Positions 32,536-42,167 are shown, counted from the stretch's first letter. The stretch is DNA of 64,000 nt from an uncultured Chloroflexota bacterium (GCA_913045315.1 CAJWQJ010000012.1:1-64000), one strand, 5' to 3'. Notes: generated by a model from the sequence alone, not told the origin. Made by a program: numbers and translations.

Positions 32536-33537
32536 ATGTTAAAAAAATTCTTAATCATCGGTCTGGGTTCTATTGGTGAGCGTCATTTAAAAAATTTATT
32601 ATACTTAGAAGAAAAAAATATCGCTGTCCTCAGAACTACTAGTCGAAAACCTAGAACTATAGATGAAGATTCTTATATTACTTTCACTTCAGAAGAGGAA
32701 GCTTTTAATTGGAATCCCAACGTTGTGCTAATAACAAACCCCACATATCTCCACATCCCTATCGCACTAAAAGCAGCATCGAATAATATCCATCTTTTCA
32801 TAGATATTCCCCTATCTAATTCATTAGAAGGAACTGAACAACTAAACCAATACATTCAAGAAAACAAGCTCATAAGCCTGATGGGTTATAATCTTCGATT
32901 TCACCCATGTCTTCAATACATACATAAACTTCTCTTAGAAGAAACAATTGGCAAGGTAATATCAGTGCAAGCTGAGTGTGCCAGCTATCTCCCTAACTGG
33001 CATCCATGGGAAGACTACAGAGGCGGTTATTCTGCAGATAAATCCATGGGAGGTGGAGCACTCTTGGCAGCTGGCGTCCATGAACTTGACTATTTCCGAT
33101 GGATGTTTGGTTCATTTAAAAGTATTTACGCCACAACTGGTGATAACAAAATACTCAAATTAAAAAATGGGGCTGAAGAATCTATCACTTTAAGCATAGA
33201 ATTTCAAAACAATATAATTGGGGAATTGCACTGTGATTTAATTCAACAACCCTATAGCCGTTGGTGTAAAATTATTGGAGAAAAAGGTACTATTTACTGG
33301 AATTTTCTGGAAAACAAAGTAATGCTTTATCACACAAACAATTCTAGATGGGAAATCGCATCTGATTTTTCTTCAATGGACTATAATGAAACTTACATTA
33401 ATCAGTTAATTCATTTACGGACATGTTTAGAAAATGGAAATCAGAGTATAAATTCTATCGATCAAGGAATTGAAAATCTGGAGGCTGCACTCGCCGCTCA
33501 CAAATCAGCTGAAACAAAAAAAATAGTTATGCTATGA
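32536..33537 (+). CDS. Gfo/Idh/MocA family protein with altered catalytic motif
   Basis: A 333-residue protein with an N-terminal Rossmann domain (FLIIGLGSIGERHLKNL) and the C-terminal beta-sheet domain of glucose-fructose oxidoreductases. The family's EKP motif, whose Lys is catalytic, reads DIP here (Asp90-Ile91-Pro92), and the following GGGALLAAGVHELD lacks the usual Asp before the His. It may have changed chemistry or be non-redox. A frame from 32488 exists, but the ATG at 32536, one base after the previous stop, starts the Rossmann fold correctly. It overlaps the frame of the next SDR gene. Confidence 0.82.
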   Translation: MLKKFLIIGLGSIGERHLKNLLYLEEKNIAVLRTTSRKPRTIDEDSYITFTSEEEAFNWNPNVVLITNPTYLHIPIALKAASNNIHLFIDIPLSNSLEGTEQLNQYIQENKLISLMGYNLRFHPCLQYIHKLLLEETIGKVISVQAECASYLPNWHPWEDYRGGYSADKSMGGGALLAAGVHELDYFRWMFGSFKSIYATTGDNKILKLKNGAEESITLSIEFQNNIIGELHCDLIQQPYSRWCKIIGEKGTIYWNFLENKVMLYHTNNSRWEIASDFSSMDYNETYINQLIHLRTCLENGNQSINSIDQGIENLEAALAAHKSAETKKIVML

Positions 33538-33554
33538 ATGGAGGAATTGAATCA

Positions 33555-34394
33555 ATGATCCCACACGAACGAATGATTCAAAAAAAAACAAATGCTCAAC
33601 TTTTTGATTTATCGGGTCGCGTTGCAGTAATCACAGGTGCTGCAGGGCAACTCGGACCTGAATATGCAGATTGTTTAAGTGAAGCTGGAGCAGATGTAGT
33701 CATTAGTGATATTGCTGCAAGCAAAAATCGTTCTGAAGAAATTACATCAGATATCAAAAAAAAATATGGGACAAATCCTAAAAGTATCACTATGGATCTT
33801 TTTGAAAAGGAATCTATAGAGCAAGCAGCAAAGGAAATACTAGATTCATATGGAAAAGTAGATATCCTTATTAATAATGCTGCTTATAATCCAATCACCA
33901 AAGAAACGCAAGCAGCATTTGAAAATTATAATTTGGATGCATGGAAAAAAATTCTTGATGTTGATTTAACTGGTGTTTTTCTAACGTGTCAAGTTTTTGG
34001 AAAAATAATGCTTGAGCAACAATATGGTGTGATCACAAATATCGGTTCAGTGTATGGAATGGTTGGAGCTGATCAAAGGATTTATGGTGAATCGGGCCTC
34101 AATTCTGCAGCCGCATATGCTGCAGCTAAAGGGGGAGTTATTAACTTGACTAGATATTTGGCTGCATACTGGCAAGGAAAAAATATAAGAGTTAACAGCA
34201 TCTCTCCAGGAGGTGTTTATAATCCTGGTGTACAAAATGAGGAATTTCTCAATAACTATATGTACAAAACGATGCTTGGCAGAATGGCAGCACCAAGTGA
34301 TCTAAGGGGAGCAATGTTGTTTTTATGTTCGGATGCGTCAGATTTCGTAACAGGCTCAAATTTAGTTGTTGATGCAGGTTGGACTTCTTGGTGA
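33555..34394 (+). CDS. Short-chain dehydrogenase/reductase
   Basis: A classical SDR of about 279 residues. VAVITGAAGQLGPEYA is the cofactor loop, NNAAY the structural motif, Ser in NIGSVYG and YAAAK the catalytic pair, and NSISPGGV a C-terminal block. The cofactor loop has GQLG in place of GxGIG. An ATG at 33534 overlaps the previous stop, but GGAGGA lies nine bases before the ATG at 33555, which I choose. It sits between the Gfo/Idh protein and the second SpsF; reduction of a keto sugar is likely. Confidence 0.85.
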   Translation: MIPHERMIQKKTNAQLFDLSGRVAVITGAAGQLGPEYADCLSEAGADVVISDIAASKNRSEEITSDIKKKYGTNPKSITMDLFEKESIEQAAKEILDSYGKVDILINNAAYNPITKETQAAFENYNLDAWKKILDVDLTGVFLTCQVFGKIMLEQQYGVITNIGSVYGMVGADQRIYGESGLNSAAAYAAAKGGVINLTRYLAAYWQGKNIRVNSISPGGVYNPGVQNEEFLNNYMYKTMLGRMAAPSDLRGAMLFLCSDASDFVTGSNLVVDAGWTSW

Positions 34395-34395
34395 G

Positions 34396-35106
34396 ATGAC
34401 AAACAAATATAACCATCCAGTAATAGCAATCGTTCAAGCACGTATGGGTTCGACTAGATTGCCTGGCAAAGTTATGGCTGAAGTAAGTGGAAAACCAGTT
34501 ATACAATATGTTCTGGAGCGACTGAAAAGTGTCAAGAATATTGATGCTATTGTTTTAGCTACATCAATAAAGGATCGTGACAATATACTTTGTGAATTTG
34601 CTACTTCACAAAATATATCTTTTTTTCGCGGGGACGAAACAGATGTACTGAATAGATTTTTTGAAACTAGCATTGCATATCAAGCTCAAACAATTGTTCG
34701 GATTTGTGGTGAGGATATTCTTCTTGACCCAAAAATTGTAGAAAATTTGATTGCTCTTCATTTTGATTCCAATGCGGATTATACATCTAACATTATAGGG
34801 AGGTCCTTTCCTGAAGGTCTTTATGCTGAAGTACTCAGTATAGATACATTACGATCTGTCGCCGGAAAAGCAATTGCAGACGACCATAGAGAACATGTAA
34901 CAAAATACATTCTAGACAATCCTGACGAATATCATATTGAACATATTACATCTTATGGGATTTATAAAAAATCTTGGTTAGATATATCAGTTGATACAAT
35001 TGAGGATTTAGAAAGAATTCGATCAATTGCTAAGGTATTATTTCCTAACGGAGAATTTATAACATCTGAGTCTGCATTAGAATTCTTGGTCAAGCAGGAT
35101 GAATAA
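34396..35106 (+). CDS. SpsF-like cytidylyltransferase (second copy)
   Basis: A 236-residue nucleotidyltransferase. IVQARMGSTRLPGKVM is the CTP loop; IVLATSIKDRDNIL, FFRGDETDVLNRF and VRICGEDILLDPKI are conserved blocks, and WLDISVDTIEDLERIRSI is the SpsF-type tail. The chosen ATG lies one base after the previous stop; the longer frame from 34366 would overlap it. With the copy at 27281 it suggests two different acid sugars, or a partnership, needing CTP activation. Confidence 0.86.
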   Translation: MTNKYNHPVIAIVQARMGSTRLPGKVMAEVSGKPVIQYVLERLKSVKNIDAIVLATSIKDRDNILCEFATSQNISFFRGDETDVLNRFFETSIAYQAQTIVRICGEDILLDPKIVENLIALHFDSNADYTSNIIGRSFPEGLYAEVLSIDTLRSVAGKAIADDHREHVTKYILDNPDEYHIEHITSYGIYKKSWLDISVDTIEDLERIRSIAKVLFPNGEFITSESALEFLVKQDE

Positions 35107-35124
35107 ATATGTGATAATCTTTTC

Positions 35125-35154
35125 TTGATTACCATAAACAGATACCCCTATAAA
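35125..35154 (+). promoter_or_regulatory. Probable sigma-70-type promoter
   Basis: TTGATT at 35125-35130 and TATAAA at 35149-35154 with an 18-base spacer, 26 bases before the next start, in one of the few gaps (73 bases) of this strand run. It may restart transcription for the export and activation genes. Confidence 0.45.
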
Positions 35155-35179
35155 ATATGAAAGATGCCGTTGTTTCATA

Positions 35180-36643
35180 ATGTTATTTAAGAAAAAGAAA
35201 CCTACGATATTACTTCTCATTGATCAAAGGACAAGAGATGCCAATAGCATACTCTTGGTTTACTATTGGCTAAAACACATGGGCAATAAAGTTTTGCTTG
35301 CTAACAAAAGAAACTGGAAAGGTAAATGGCGAAAATTTAAACCTTCAGTAGTGGCTATGTCATATTCAGACGGTCTTCAAAATGTATTAGAACAAGTTGA
35401 AAAAGTTTCATCAATAGTTGTCATCCCTCAAGAAGGTGCTGTTCCAGATAAAAACTTTGTAGTTAATGAACGATATACAGGTAAAATCTCAGGAATAGGA
35501 GCATACACAAAAAATTTACATAAACTTTTTCTTTGGGGAACAACAACCGGAAACTGGTTGAAAGAAGAAGAGGTATTTACAGATGATCAAATCTGTATTT
35601 CTGGCACACCTCGATTAGATCCATATATCGCAATAAAACCTCATGAAAATCATTTGAAAAGAAAACAATCAATAGGGTTTGCAATGTCACACCCACGGAT
35701 TAACACATACAATAAGTTTACCCTAATCGATTTAGTATACGAATCCAGATCAAACCAAGAAGAAATTTACTATGGAATAGGAAAAAATATTGAGGATTTT
35801 ATTTGGTACGATGTATCTATGCTAAGGGCAGAATTAGACTTACTCGACCTTTGTGCTAACGACCCAAGTATAGCAGTAAATCTCCGCCCTCAAATACACG
35901 AGCGCCCAGAAGGATATCAGATGGTGAATCGATATTTTCCAAGTGTAAAAATAGGTAACGACGAACTCCTGTGGGAATGGCTAATCAAACAAACCTGTAT
36001 TGTTACTGCCAATTCAACATCTGGGATTGAAGCACTTATGTTAGGTCTACCAGTAATCTCAATTATGGAACTCATTTCTAAAGAACGTCGAGATGAACAT
36101 ATGGACGTCTCTATAATAAGTAATCCTGAATTTCTTGAATATTACTGGAAACCATCAAATCTTGAAGAAGCTTGGAAAATGATACAACTATCTCTTGAAG
36201 GAAAATTAGCCCCATCTCCAGATCCCGAAGGATTAGCAAAATATCTACACGACTATTATGATTGGCCAAGACAAAAATCAAGCAGTTATGAAATTGCACA
36301 TGAAATTCACAAAATAGCAATTGAAACAAAAACCAGAGATAAGAATGGTAAGTTGCCAGTTTTTGGTCAATTATCCGAACAACAAATAGGAAATGAATAT
36401 TTTATAGCAGGTATTCCTACATTTTTACAAAAAGTTTACAAGAAACTTGGCCATTTAATTCCTATATGGATGATTGATTTTGCTTATGTCTTCTTTGATA
36501 TAAAAAATAGAAATTTTAAAAATTTACAACGTTATCACTTTTACCCATGGCATCGTAAAGATTATAGGAAAGCGAAATATATCTGGAAAATTCTTTGTGC
36601 CAAAGAAGCCTCGAAGAATTCTTCTGGAACTGGAAACAAGTAA
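35180..36643 (+). CDS. Surface carbohydrate biosynthesis protein, GT-B-like
   Basis: A 487-residue soluble protein. VTANSTSGIEALMLGLPVIS near residue 276 is the donor-site pattern seen in GT-B and capsule-type transferases, and NLRPQIHERPEG precedes it. The N-terminal LLIDQRTRDANSILLVYYWLK and VIPQEGAVPDKNF resemble a TIGRFAM-type family of surface carbohydrate proteins from glycan loci; I name this from memory and cannot confirm it. Probably a glycosyl- or polyol-phosphate-transferase. Its stop overlaps the ABC exporter start by one base (TAATG). Confidence 0.7.
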   Translation: MLFKKKKPTILLLIDQRTRDANSILLVYYWLKHMGNKVLLANKRNWKGKWRKFKPSVVAMSYSDGLQNVLEQVEKVSSIVVIPQEGAVPDKNFVVNERYTGKISGIGAYTKNLHKLFLWGTTTGNWLKEEEVFTDDQICISGTPRLDPYIAIKPHENHLKRKQSIGFAMSHPRINTYNKFTLIDLVYESRSNQEEIYYGIGKNIEDFIWYDVSMLRAELDLLDLCANDPSIAVNLRPQIHERPEGYQMVNRYFPSVKIGNDELLWEWLIKQTCIVTANSTSGIEALMLGLPVISIMELISKERRDEHMDVSIISNPEFLEYYWKPSNLEEAWKMIQLSLEGKLAPSPDPEGLAKYLHDYYDWPRQKSSSYEIAHEIHKIAIETKTRDKNGKLPVFGQLSEQQIGNEYFIAGIPTFLQKVYKKLGHLIPIWMIDFAYVFFDIKNRNFKNLQRYHFYPWHRKDYRKAKYIWKILCAKEASKNSSGTGNK

Positions 36644-38454
36644 TGACCTCTGCTCAAAATAAAAATAAAATTTTTCGAAAAGTACCCAACATTATTATTG
36701 CATATATGGACATGTCCATTGGCGGTACAAAAAGAATACTTCTTATTCTTACACTTGGCGTTACTTCAGCTATAACTCAGGGATTTAGTATTGGATTATT
36801 GGTTCCAGTACTTGAATTCATTGAAGAAAAATCAGAATTAGAACAAACAGGATTTGGTTGGTCAATTATCAATAATACTTACGGATTTTTCAATATTTCT
36901 ATAAATTTACCCTCTTTATTAATTAGTGTTTTTATTTTGGTTTTTACTGCACAATTGCTCGTTTATTTTCAACGATTAACTACAGCTCATTTGCGTGAAG
37001 ATTTTTGTGCGGCTGTTCGATCCAGGCTATTCAATTCCATTGTTCTTGGGGATGTTGCTTTTTTTTCAATTACTAATCGAGGAACGTTAATTAATGCTCT
37101 CACTGAAGACACTGAACGTTCAGGTGTAGCAATTTTCTCTCTCATCGATATGATTGTGCGAATCATATTGGTCACTTGTTATATCATTCTACTATTACTC
37201 ATTTCATGGCAAACCTCCATTACAGGAATATTGGTTATGGCAATCGGCTCTTTTCTTGCACAAGGCCAAATACGGTTATCTCGTAAAATTAATAGCGAAG
37301 TAGTTACATATAACGATAACTTACACGGATTTAGTGTTGAAAAAATTGAAGGGTTACGCGAAGTAAAGCTGAGTAATAATGAACAACAAGAGGCATCAGG
37401 GTTTGCTGAAATAGCAACAAATCTTGGTAATGCTTTGTATCGATACTTCAGAAGTTTAGCTATGGTCCGATTCATTCTTGAACCTGCTATCGTCGGTGGA
37501 GGTTTAATAATCGTATATTTAGGAATTTCAGTATTTGGTATTTCCTTATCTCAATTAGCAGTTTTCATGTACGTTCTTGTTCGTATGGCACCAGAAGTGC
37601 TGAACTTAAATCAACATCGACATCTTTATGCAGGATACGCACAAAGTTTTGAAAATATTCAGTCTCTTAACAATAACATTCACATAAATACAACTATACA
37701 AAGTGGTTCTAACAATTTTACAGGATTAAAGAAATCAATACGATTTGATAAAGTAAATTTTGCTCATTCAAATTCAGAAAATGTTTTAAAAGATGTTTCA
37801 ATTGAATATAAGGTTGGAACATTCAATGTTATTATAGGTCCTTCAGGAGGAGGAAAATCAACATTAATTGATATTATTGCAAAAATTATTGAACCTAAAT
37901 CTGGAAGCGTCTTTTTTGATGAATTACCACTAGATAAATATTCTCTCGAATCTATTCGAAACTCTGTTGGAATTGTAAGTCAAGATATTCTCCTTTTTAA
38001 TGCCAGTATTCTAGATAACATAAGGTATTCAAAACATTATGCATCATATGATGAAGTGATTGAGGCAGCCAAAATGGCAAATGCCCATGAATTTATTAAT
38101 CAATTAGAAAAAAAATATGAAACCATACTTGGTAACAGAGGTCTAACTTTATCAGGTGGCGAAAGACAACGAATATCTCTTGCTAGAACACTATTAAAAA
38201 AACCATCCATTCTTCTCTTAGATGAAATCACCAGTAGTTTGGATGCAGAATCTGAACGACTTATACAAGAAAGCATCACTAAAGTTGCAGAGGAAACAAC
38301 TATTCTTTTAGTAACCCACAGATTATCAATGGTTAAAAAAGCTGATTCCGTAACTGTTATTGATCGAGGAGAAATAGCACAACACGGACCCCCGGATGAA
38401 TTATCTAAAAATCCTGGACTCTTTAGTTATTATAGATCATTACAAGACGACTAA
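36643..38454 (+). CDS. MsbA/PglK-type ABC exporter
   Basis: A 603-residue half-transporter with an N-terminal membrane domain of about six helices and a C-terminal ATPase. Walker A is GPSGGGKST, the signature LSGGERQRISLAR, Walker B SILLLDEITSSLD and the H-loop VTHRLSM. In a locus lacking a recognisable Wzx flippase, it is the best candidate for flipping lipid-linked oligosaccharide, as PglK does. The ATG at 36643 overlaps the preceding TAA; a longer frame from 36595 lies inside that gene. Substrate is inferred from context only. Confidence 0.88.
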   Translation: MTSAQNKNKIFRKVPNIIIAYMDMSIGGTKRILLILTLGVTSAITQGFSIGLLVPVLEFIEEKSELEQTGFGWSIINNTYGFFNISINLPSLLISVFILVFTAQLLVYFQRLTTAHLREDFCAAVRSRLFNSIVLGDVAFFSITNRGTLINALTEDTERSGVAIFSLIDMIVRIILVTCYIILLLLISWQTSITGILVMAIGSFLAQGQIRLSRKINSEVVTYNDNLHGFSVEKIEGLREVKLSNNEQQEASGFAEIATNLGNALYRYFRSLAMVRFILEPAIVGGGLIIVYLGISVFGISLSQLAVFMYVLVRMAPEVLNLNQHRHLYAGYAQSFENIQSLNNNIHINTTIQSGSNNFTGLKKSIRFDKVNFAHSNSENVLKDVSIEYKVGTFNVIIGPSGGGKSTLIDIIAKIIEPKSGSVFFDELPLDKYSLESIRNSVGIVSQDILLFNASILDNIRYSKHYASYDEVIEAAKMANAHEFINQLEKKYETILGNRGLTLSGGERQRISLARTLLKKPSILLLDEITSSLDAESERLIQESITKVAEETTILLVTHRLSMVKKADSVTVIDRGEIAQHGPPDELSKNPGLFSYYRSLQDD

Positions 38455-38529
38455 TGGTAAGTTTCGTTCAATAATTATGATTATTTATCAAAAGAAAAAT
38501 AAATTTATGTATACTCTGGGTTGAGAAAT

Positions 38530-38559
38530 TTGATAAAGTTTAATAAATTTAGCGATAAT
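38530..38559 (+). promoter_or_regulatory. Probable promoter of the NeuA-like gene
   Basis: TTGATA at 38530-38535 and GATAAT at 38554-38559 with an 18-base spacer lie in the 133-base gap before the cytidylyltransferase. A second TATAAT at 38563-38568 overlaps the region. This is the longest gap within the plus-strand glycan genes. Confidence 0.42.
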
Positions 38560-38587
38560 TTATATAATTAATAATTAGGAAAATAAC

Positions 38588-39346
38588 ATGATTTGTGCAC
38601 TGATGCTTGGTAGAGAAAATAGTTCTGGGTTTCCTGGTAAAAACACATACCCTCTTTTAGGAAGACCAGTGATGTACTATCCATTAACAGCAGCAATTAA
38701 TTCAAAACATATTGATAAAGTTTATGTTTCTACCGATTCGCCAACCATAAAAGGCATAACAAGAGAATACGGATGCGAAGTTATCGATCGGCCACCAGAA
38801 TTATGTACTGACGAAGCTTTAGGTGAAGATGCATATGTTCACGGACATAATTATATTAAAGAACTCTTAAAAGAATCCCAGTCAGAACTGGAACTCCTTG
38901 TCCTATTAATGTGCAATGCTGTAACTGTTTCTTCAGAACTTATAGATGAGGGAATTCGAATTCTACTTAGTAGACCTGATCTTGATTCTGCAGTAACCGT
39001 ATCAAGATATAACATGTGGAGTCCATTAAGAGCTAGAAAAATTGATGATGCCGGCTTGTTACAACCCTTCGTTCCTTTCGAAACATTCGGAGATCCAGCA
39101 ACTCTCAATTGTGATCGCGATTCACAGGGCGACGTTTATTTTGCTGATATGGGAACTTCGATTGTAAGACCTCATTGCATAGAAAATATTGAAACGGGTT
39201 TGCTTCCACAAAAATGGATGGGAAACAATATATACCCTTTAATACAAACAGGTGGTTTAGACATCGATTACGAATGGCAATTACCTGCTGCTGAACATTG
39301 GCTGCGAACGAATGGGCATACTGAACCTTTTAAAACCACAGGATGA
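38588..39346 (+). CDS. NeuA-like CMP-nonulosonate cytidylyltransferase
   Basis: A 252-residue CMP-acylneuraminate-synthetase-like enzyme, which activates a nonulosonic acid as its CMP ester. The CTP loop reads GRENSSGFPGKNTYPLLGRP, a variant of the ARGGSKGIPGKN motif. VYVSTDSPTIKGITREYG, DRPPELCTDEALGEDAY and a C-terminal GGLDIDYEWQLPAAEHWL (Asp pair for metal) match the family. The CMP sugar could be the substrate of the Rieske protein at 46829. A probable promoter lies upstream. Confidence 0.85.
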   Translation: MICALMLGRENSSGFPGKNTYPLLGRPVMYYPLTAAINSKHIDKVYVSTDSPTIKGITREYGCEVIDRPPELCTDEALGEDAYVHGHNYIKELLKESQSELELLVLLMCNAVTVSSELIDEGIRILLSRPDLDSAVTVSRYNMWSPLRARKIDDAGLLQPFVPFETFGDPATLNCDRDSQGDVYFADMGTSIVRPHCIENIETGLLPQKWMGNNIYPLIQTGGLDIDYEWQLPAAEHWLRTNGHTEPFKTTG

Positions 39347-39356
39347 TTAATCCATC

Positions 39357-40241
39357 ATGAAAATACTAGTTGCAGGAGGATCAGGATTTATAGGAAGTCA
39401 TGTAGCAAACATGCTTTCTGAAACTGGTCATCAAGTTACCATTTTTGACAATACAAGAAGTAAGGAATTACATCAATCTCAATCATTCATTCAGGGGGAT
39501 ATCCTTACATCAAATCTTATGGAAATCCTCAGTGATCAAGAGATTGTCTACAACTTTGCAGGTTTAGCTAACATAGAAGAATGTTTGGAAAACCCAGTTG
39601 AAACTGCGTCAATTAATATCATAGGGAACACACGATTACTTGACGCAGCTAGTAAAAACAATTTAAAACGCTTCATATTTGCAAGTACTATTTACGTTTC
39701 AGGAAATTCTGGGGGTTATTACAGGGTAAGTAAATATGCGAGTGAAATGTATTGCGAAGAATACTTTCAACAAACAGGGTTGCCCTATACAATCTTACGA
39801 TATGGAACTCTATATGGCCCAAAAGCTGACAATCGCAATAGTGTTTACAGATACTTAAGTGAAGCATTATTAAATAGAAAAATTGTCTGTTACGCTACTG
39901 GAAATGAACTACGTGAATACATCCATGTAGATGATGCAAGCAGAGCAAGCATCGATGCGTTGGCAAAAGATTACGAAAATCAAGTAATTCTAATAACTGG
40001 ACAGCATTCAATGCGTTTTAGAGATATGCTTGAAATGATTAAAGAAATTGTAGGTCACGATGTTGAAATTGAATATAACCAACCTTCAGATTCTAGTGCC
40101 CATTATTCAATCACTCCCTATTCATTTAAACCTGCAATTGCTAAAAAATTAATTCAATCCCATTACCTTGACTTGGGGCAAGGTTTGATAGACTGCCTAG
40201 AAGAAATACATAGTAATAGAAAAAAAGAGAATAATTCCTAA
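39357..40241 (+). CDS. NAD-dependent sugar-nucleotide epimerase/dehydratase
   Basis: A 294-residue extended SDR. GGSGFIGSHVANML binds NAD, FASTIYVSG has the catalytic Ser/Thr and YRVSK the Tyr-Lys pair. RYGTLYGPKADNRN and GNELREYIHVDDASRAS are typical. It follows the NeuA-like gene by 10 bases and probably acts on a nucleotide sugar of the same glycan. Substrate unknown. Confidence 0.84.
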   Translation: MKILVAGGSGFIGSHVANMLSETGHQVTIFDNTRSKELHQSQSFIQGDILTSNLMEILSDQEIVYNFAGLANIEECLENPVETASINIIGNTRLLDAASKNNLKRFIFASTIYVSGNSGGYYRVSKYASEMYCEEYFQQTGLPYTILRYGTLYGPKADNRNSVYRYLSEALLNRKIVCYATGNELREYIHVDDASRASIDALAKDYENQVILITGQHSMRFRDMLEMIKEIVGHDVEIEYNQPSDSSAHYSITPYSFKPAIAKKLIQSHYLDLGQGLIDCLEEIHSNRKKENNS

Positions 40242-40277
40242 GTATGGGTTCTAATTCGACCCGAAAAGAAAGATCTA

Positions 40278-42128
40278 TTGAATCCTTATTTCTTAATCAC
40301 ATCATCTAGCAATAAAGACATACAACAAGCCCTAAATAAAATAGGGAATCAACCTTTCGATTGGGCATATATTGGTGAAGATGTTAAAAGTGGTCTTTTA
40401 ATAAACGAGTTAATGCCAACATTTTCAAAAAAGCTACATATTGCTGAGATTCTGCAGCAAACGATTAGAGAAATAAAAGAAGATTATGTAGATTATGTAG
40501 GACATATCAGCTGTAGAGAAGACTCTATGAATTGGTGGTTAAGTTGGTTCTCAGAAAAAAATCCTTTGTTTTCTAAATGTTTCCTTTATCTCAGTCAAAC
40601 AATGACTGTTATAAAATTATTGAAAAACCAATCACTTCAAAAAAATCCTCTCCTGCTTATTGTTTCAGAAAATATAGTTCGGAAATGCATCTTTGAAAAT
40701 CTTACTTCACAGGAAAAATCATCAATAAGAGTTTTTGACTCATCAATAAAACCATCTGGAACAAATGTTGCTTTCCAAAATCTAATTAACAAACTAAGGA
40801 TGTTCTATTTTTTAGGAAGAGGATTATTTAGAATCTTAATTTCCAAGTATATATTTCATCCAAAAAACAAAATAGATAGCAATACTTATACTACTGTAAT
40901 TGTAACCTTTATAAGCTCAAAAAATCTTCGAACAGAAACAAAAGTGTTTGAAGATAATTACTTTCCAAATTTAGCTTCAATTGCTCGCTCTAATGGAAAC
41001 AAAGTAATCACACTTGGAATTCCTCTAGCAGGCGTTTCAATAATAAAAATATCAAGATATTTAAGAAAAATATTAGAACCTTTGACCATACCTCATCATT
41101 ATTTGAACTTCAGCGATATTTTTAAAGCAAAAAAAAGCATGGATATGTTATGGAAAAATACTAGTAATTTTCCTCTGTTTCATGGGATCAATATGGAACT
41201 ATTAATTCAACATGACCAATACTTAGAAAAACATCATCATAGAAACGCAGAAGCATTTCTTTTTTATGCATTAGTAAAAAGATGGAAAGAATCAGATGTA
41301 AAAATTGAAAGAATCATCATGCCACATGAGGGACATACTTGGGCTAGAGCAATGATTATTGGTATAAAAAAATATATGCCAACTACAAAAATTATTGGCT
41401 ATCAACATACTTCAATAGGTGAAACGCAACTAAATTATCTGATATCTCAAAATGAAATTTCAATTGTGCCTATTCCAGACATAACAGTTTCAAGTGGTCC
41501 TAAAGCTTACCAAATCTTATCTGAATCAGGATATTCTCAGTCCCAAATCAAATTAGGTGGAGCTCTGAGATATTCAGATGCTCTGGCTAGAGCAAAATCA
41601 TCAGTTAGTAATCATAGTAATCGACCAATCAATACTATTTTAATAGCTACTTCGATATATCCATCTGAAGCTGCAGAATTACTTATTAAATCAATAAATA
41701 CTTTCTCAACTAATCAAGAAATTACTATGATATACAAACCTCATCCTGCACTTAAATTTAAAAGGATTCTTGAAGAAGCTAATATTAATGCATTACCGTC
41801 AAATTTAAAAACAACTGAACAATCTTTGCTGGAACTTCTTCCTAACGTAACTGCACTTTTATACACAAGTTCATCAAGTTGTGCAGAAGGTCTCGCAACA
41901 AATACGCCATTAATTCATCTTGTAAGTGAATATGGTTTGGATGAGGATCCACTTGCTTTCATTCCAACAGCAAGAATACCAGTAAGTACTGAAGAACAAC
42001 TAAGGGAAGCATTTTGTCATATACAATCAAATTCATATAAATCAAATCAAACTAATGAAAATACGAATTTAGTATTTCAACTATTGGAAGATATCTCTGA
42101 TGCAAGCTATACTGTTTTCTTAGATTAA
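40278..42128 (+). CDS. Large surface-carbohydrate protein, GT-B-like
   Basis: A 616-residue protein starting at TTG (no upstream ATG in frame). The C-terminal half has MPHEGHTWARAMIIG, GYQHTSIGETQ, MIYKPHPALKF and LLYTSSSSCAEGLATNTPLIHL, the layout of GT-B/CDP-glycerol-transferase-like enzymes of glycan loci. The N-terminal half is not recognisable. A related uncharacterised surface carbohydrate family of this length exists in cyanobacterial loci as I recall, unverified. Probably transfers a sugar to the outer part of the glycan. Confidence 0.65.
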   Translation: MNPYFLITSSSNKDIQQALNKIGNQPFDWAYIGEDVKSGLLINELMPTFSKKLHIAEILQQTIREIKEDYVDYVGHISCREDSMNWWLSWFSEKNPLFSKCFLYLSQTMTVIKLLKNQSLQKNPLLLIVSENIVRKCIFENLTSQEKSSIRVFDSSIKPSGTNVAFQNLINKLRMFYFLGRGLFRILISKYIFHPKNKIDSNTYTTVIVTFISSKNLRTETKVFEDNYFPNLASIARSNGNKVITLGIPLAGVSIIKISRYLRKILEPLTIPHHYLNFSDIFKAKKSMDMLWKNTSNFPLFHGINMELLIQHDQYLEKHHHRNAEAFLFYALVKRWKESDVKIERIIMPHEGHTWARAMIIGIKKYMPTTKIIGYQHTSIGETQLNYLISQNEISIVPIPDITVSSGPKAYQILSESGYSQSQIKLGGALRYSDALARAKSSVSNHSNRPINTILIATSIYPSEAAELLIKSINTFSTNQEITMIYKPHPALKFKRILEEANINALPSNLKTTEQSLLELLPNVTALLYTSSSSCAEGLATNTPLIHLVSEYGLDEDPLAFIPTARIPVSTEEQLREAFCHIQSNSYKSNQTNENTNLVFQLLEDISDASYTVFLD

Positions 42129-42167
42129 CCATCATTATTATCATAAGAAAGCTTACGGACTCATATT

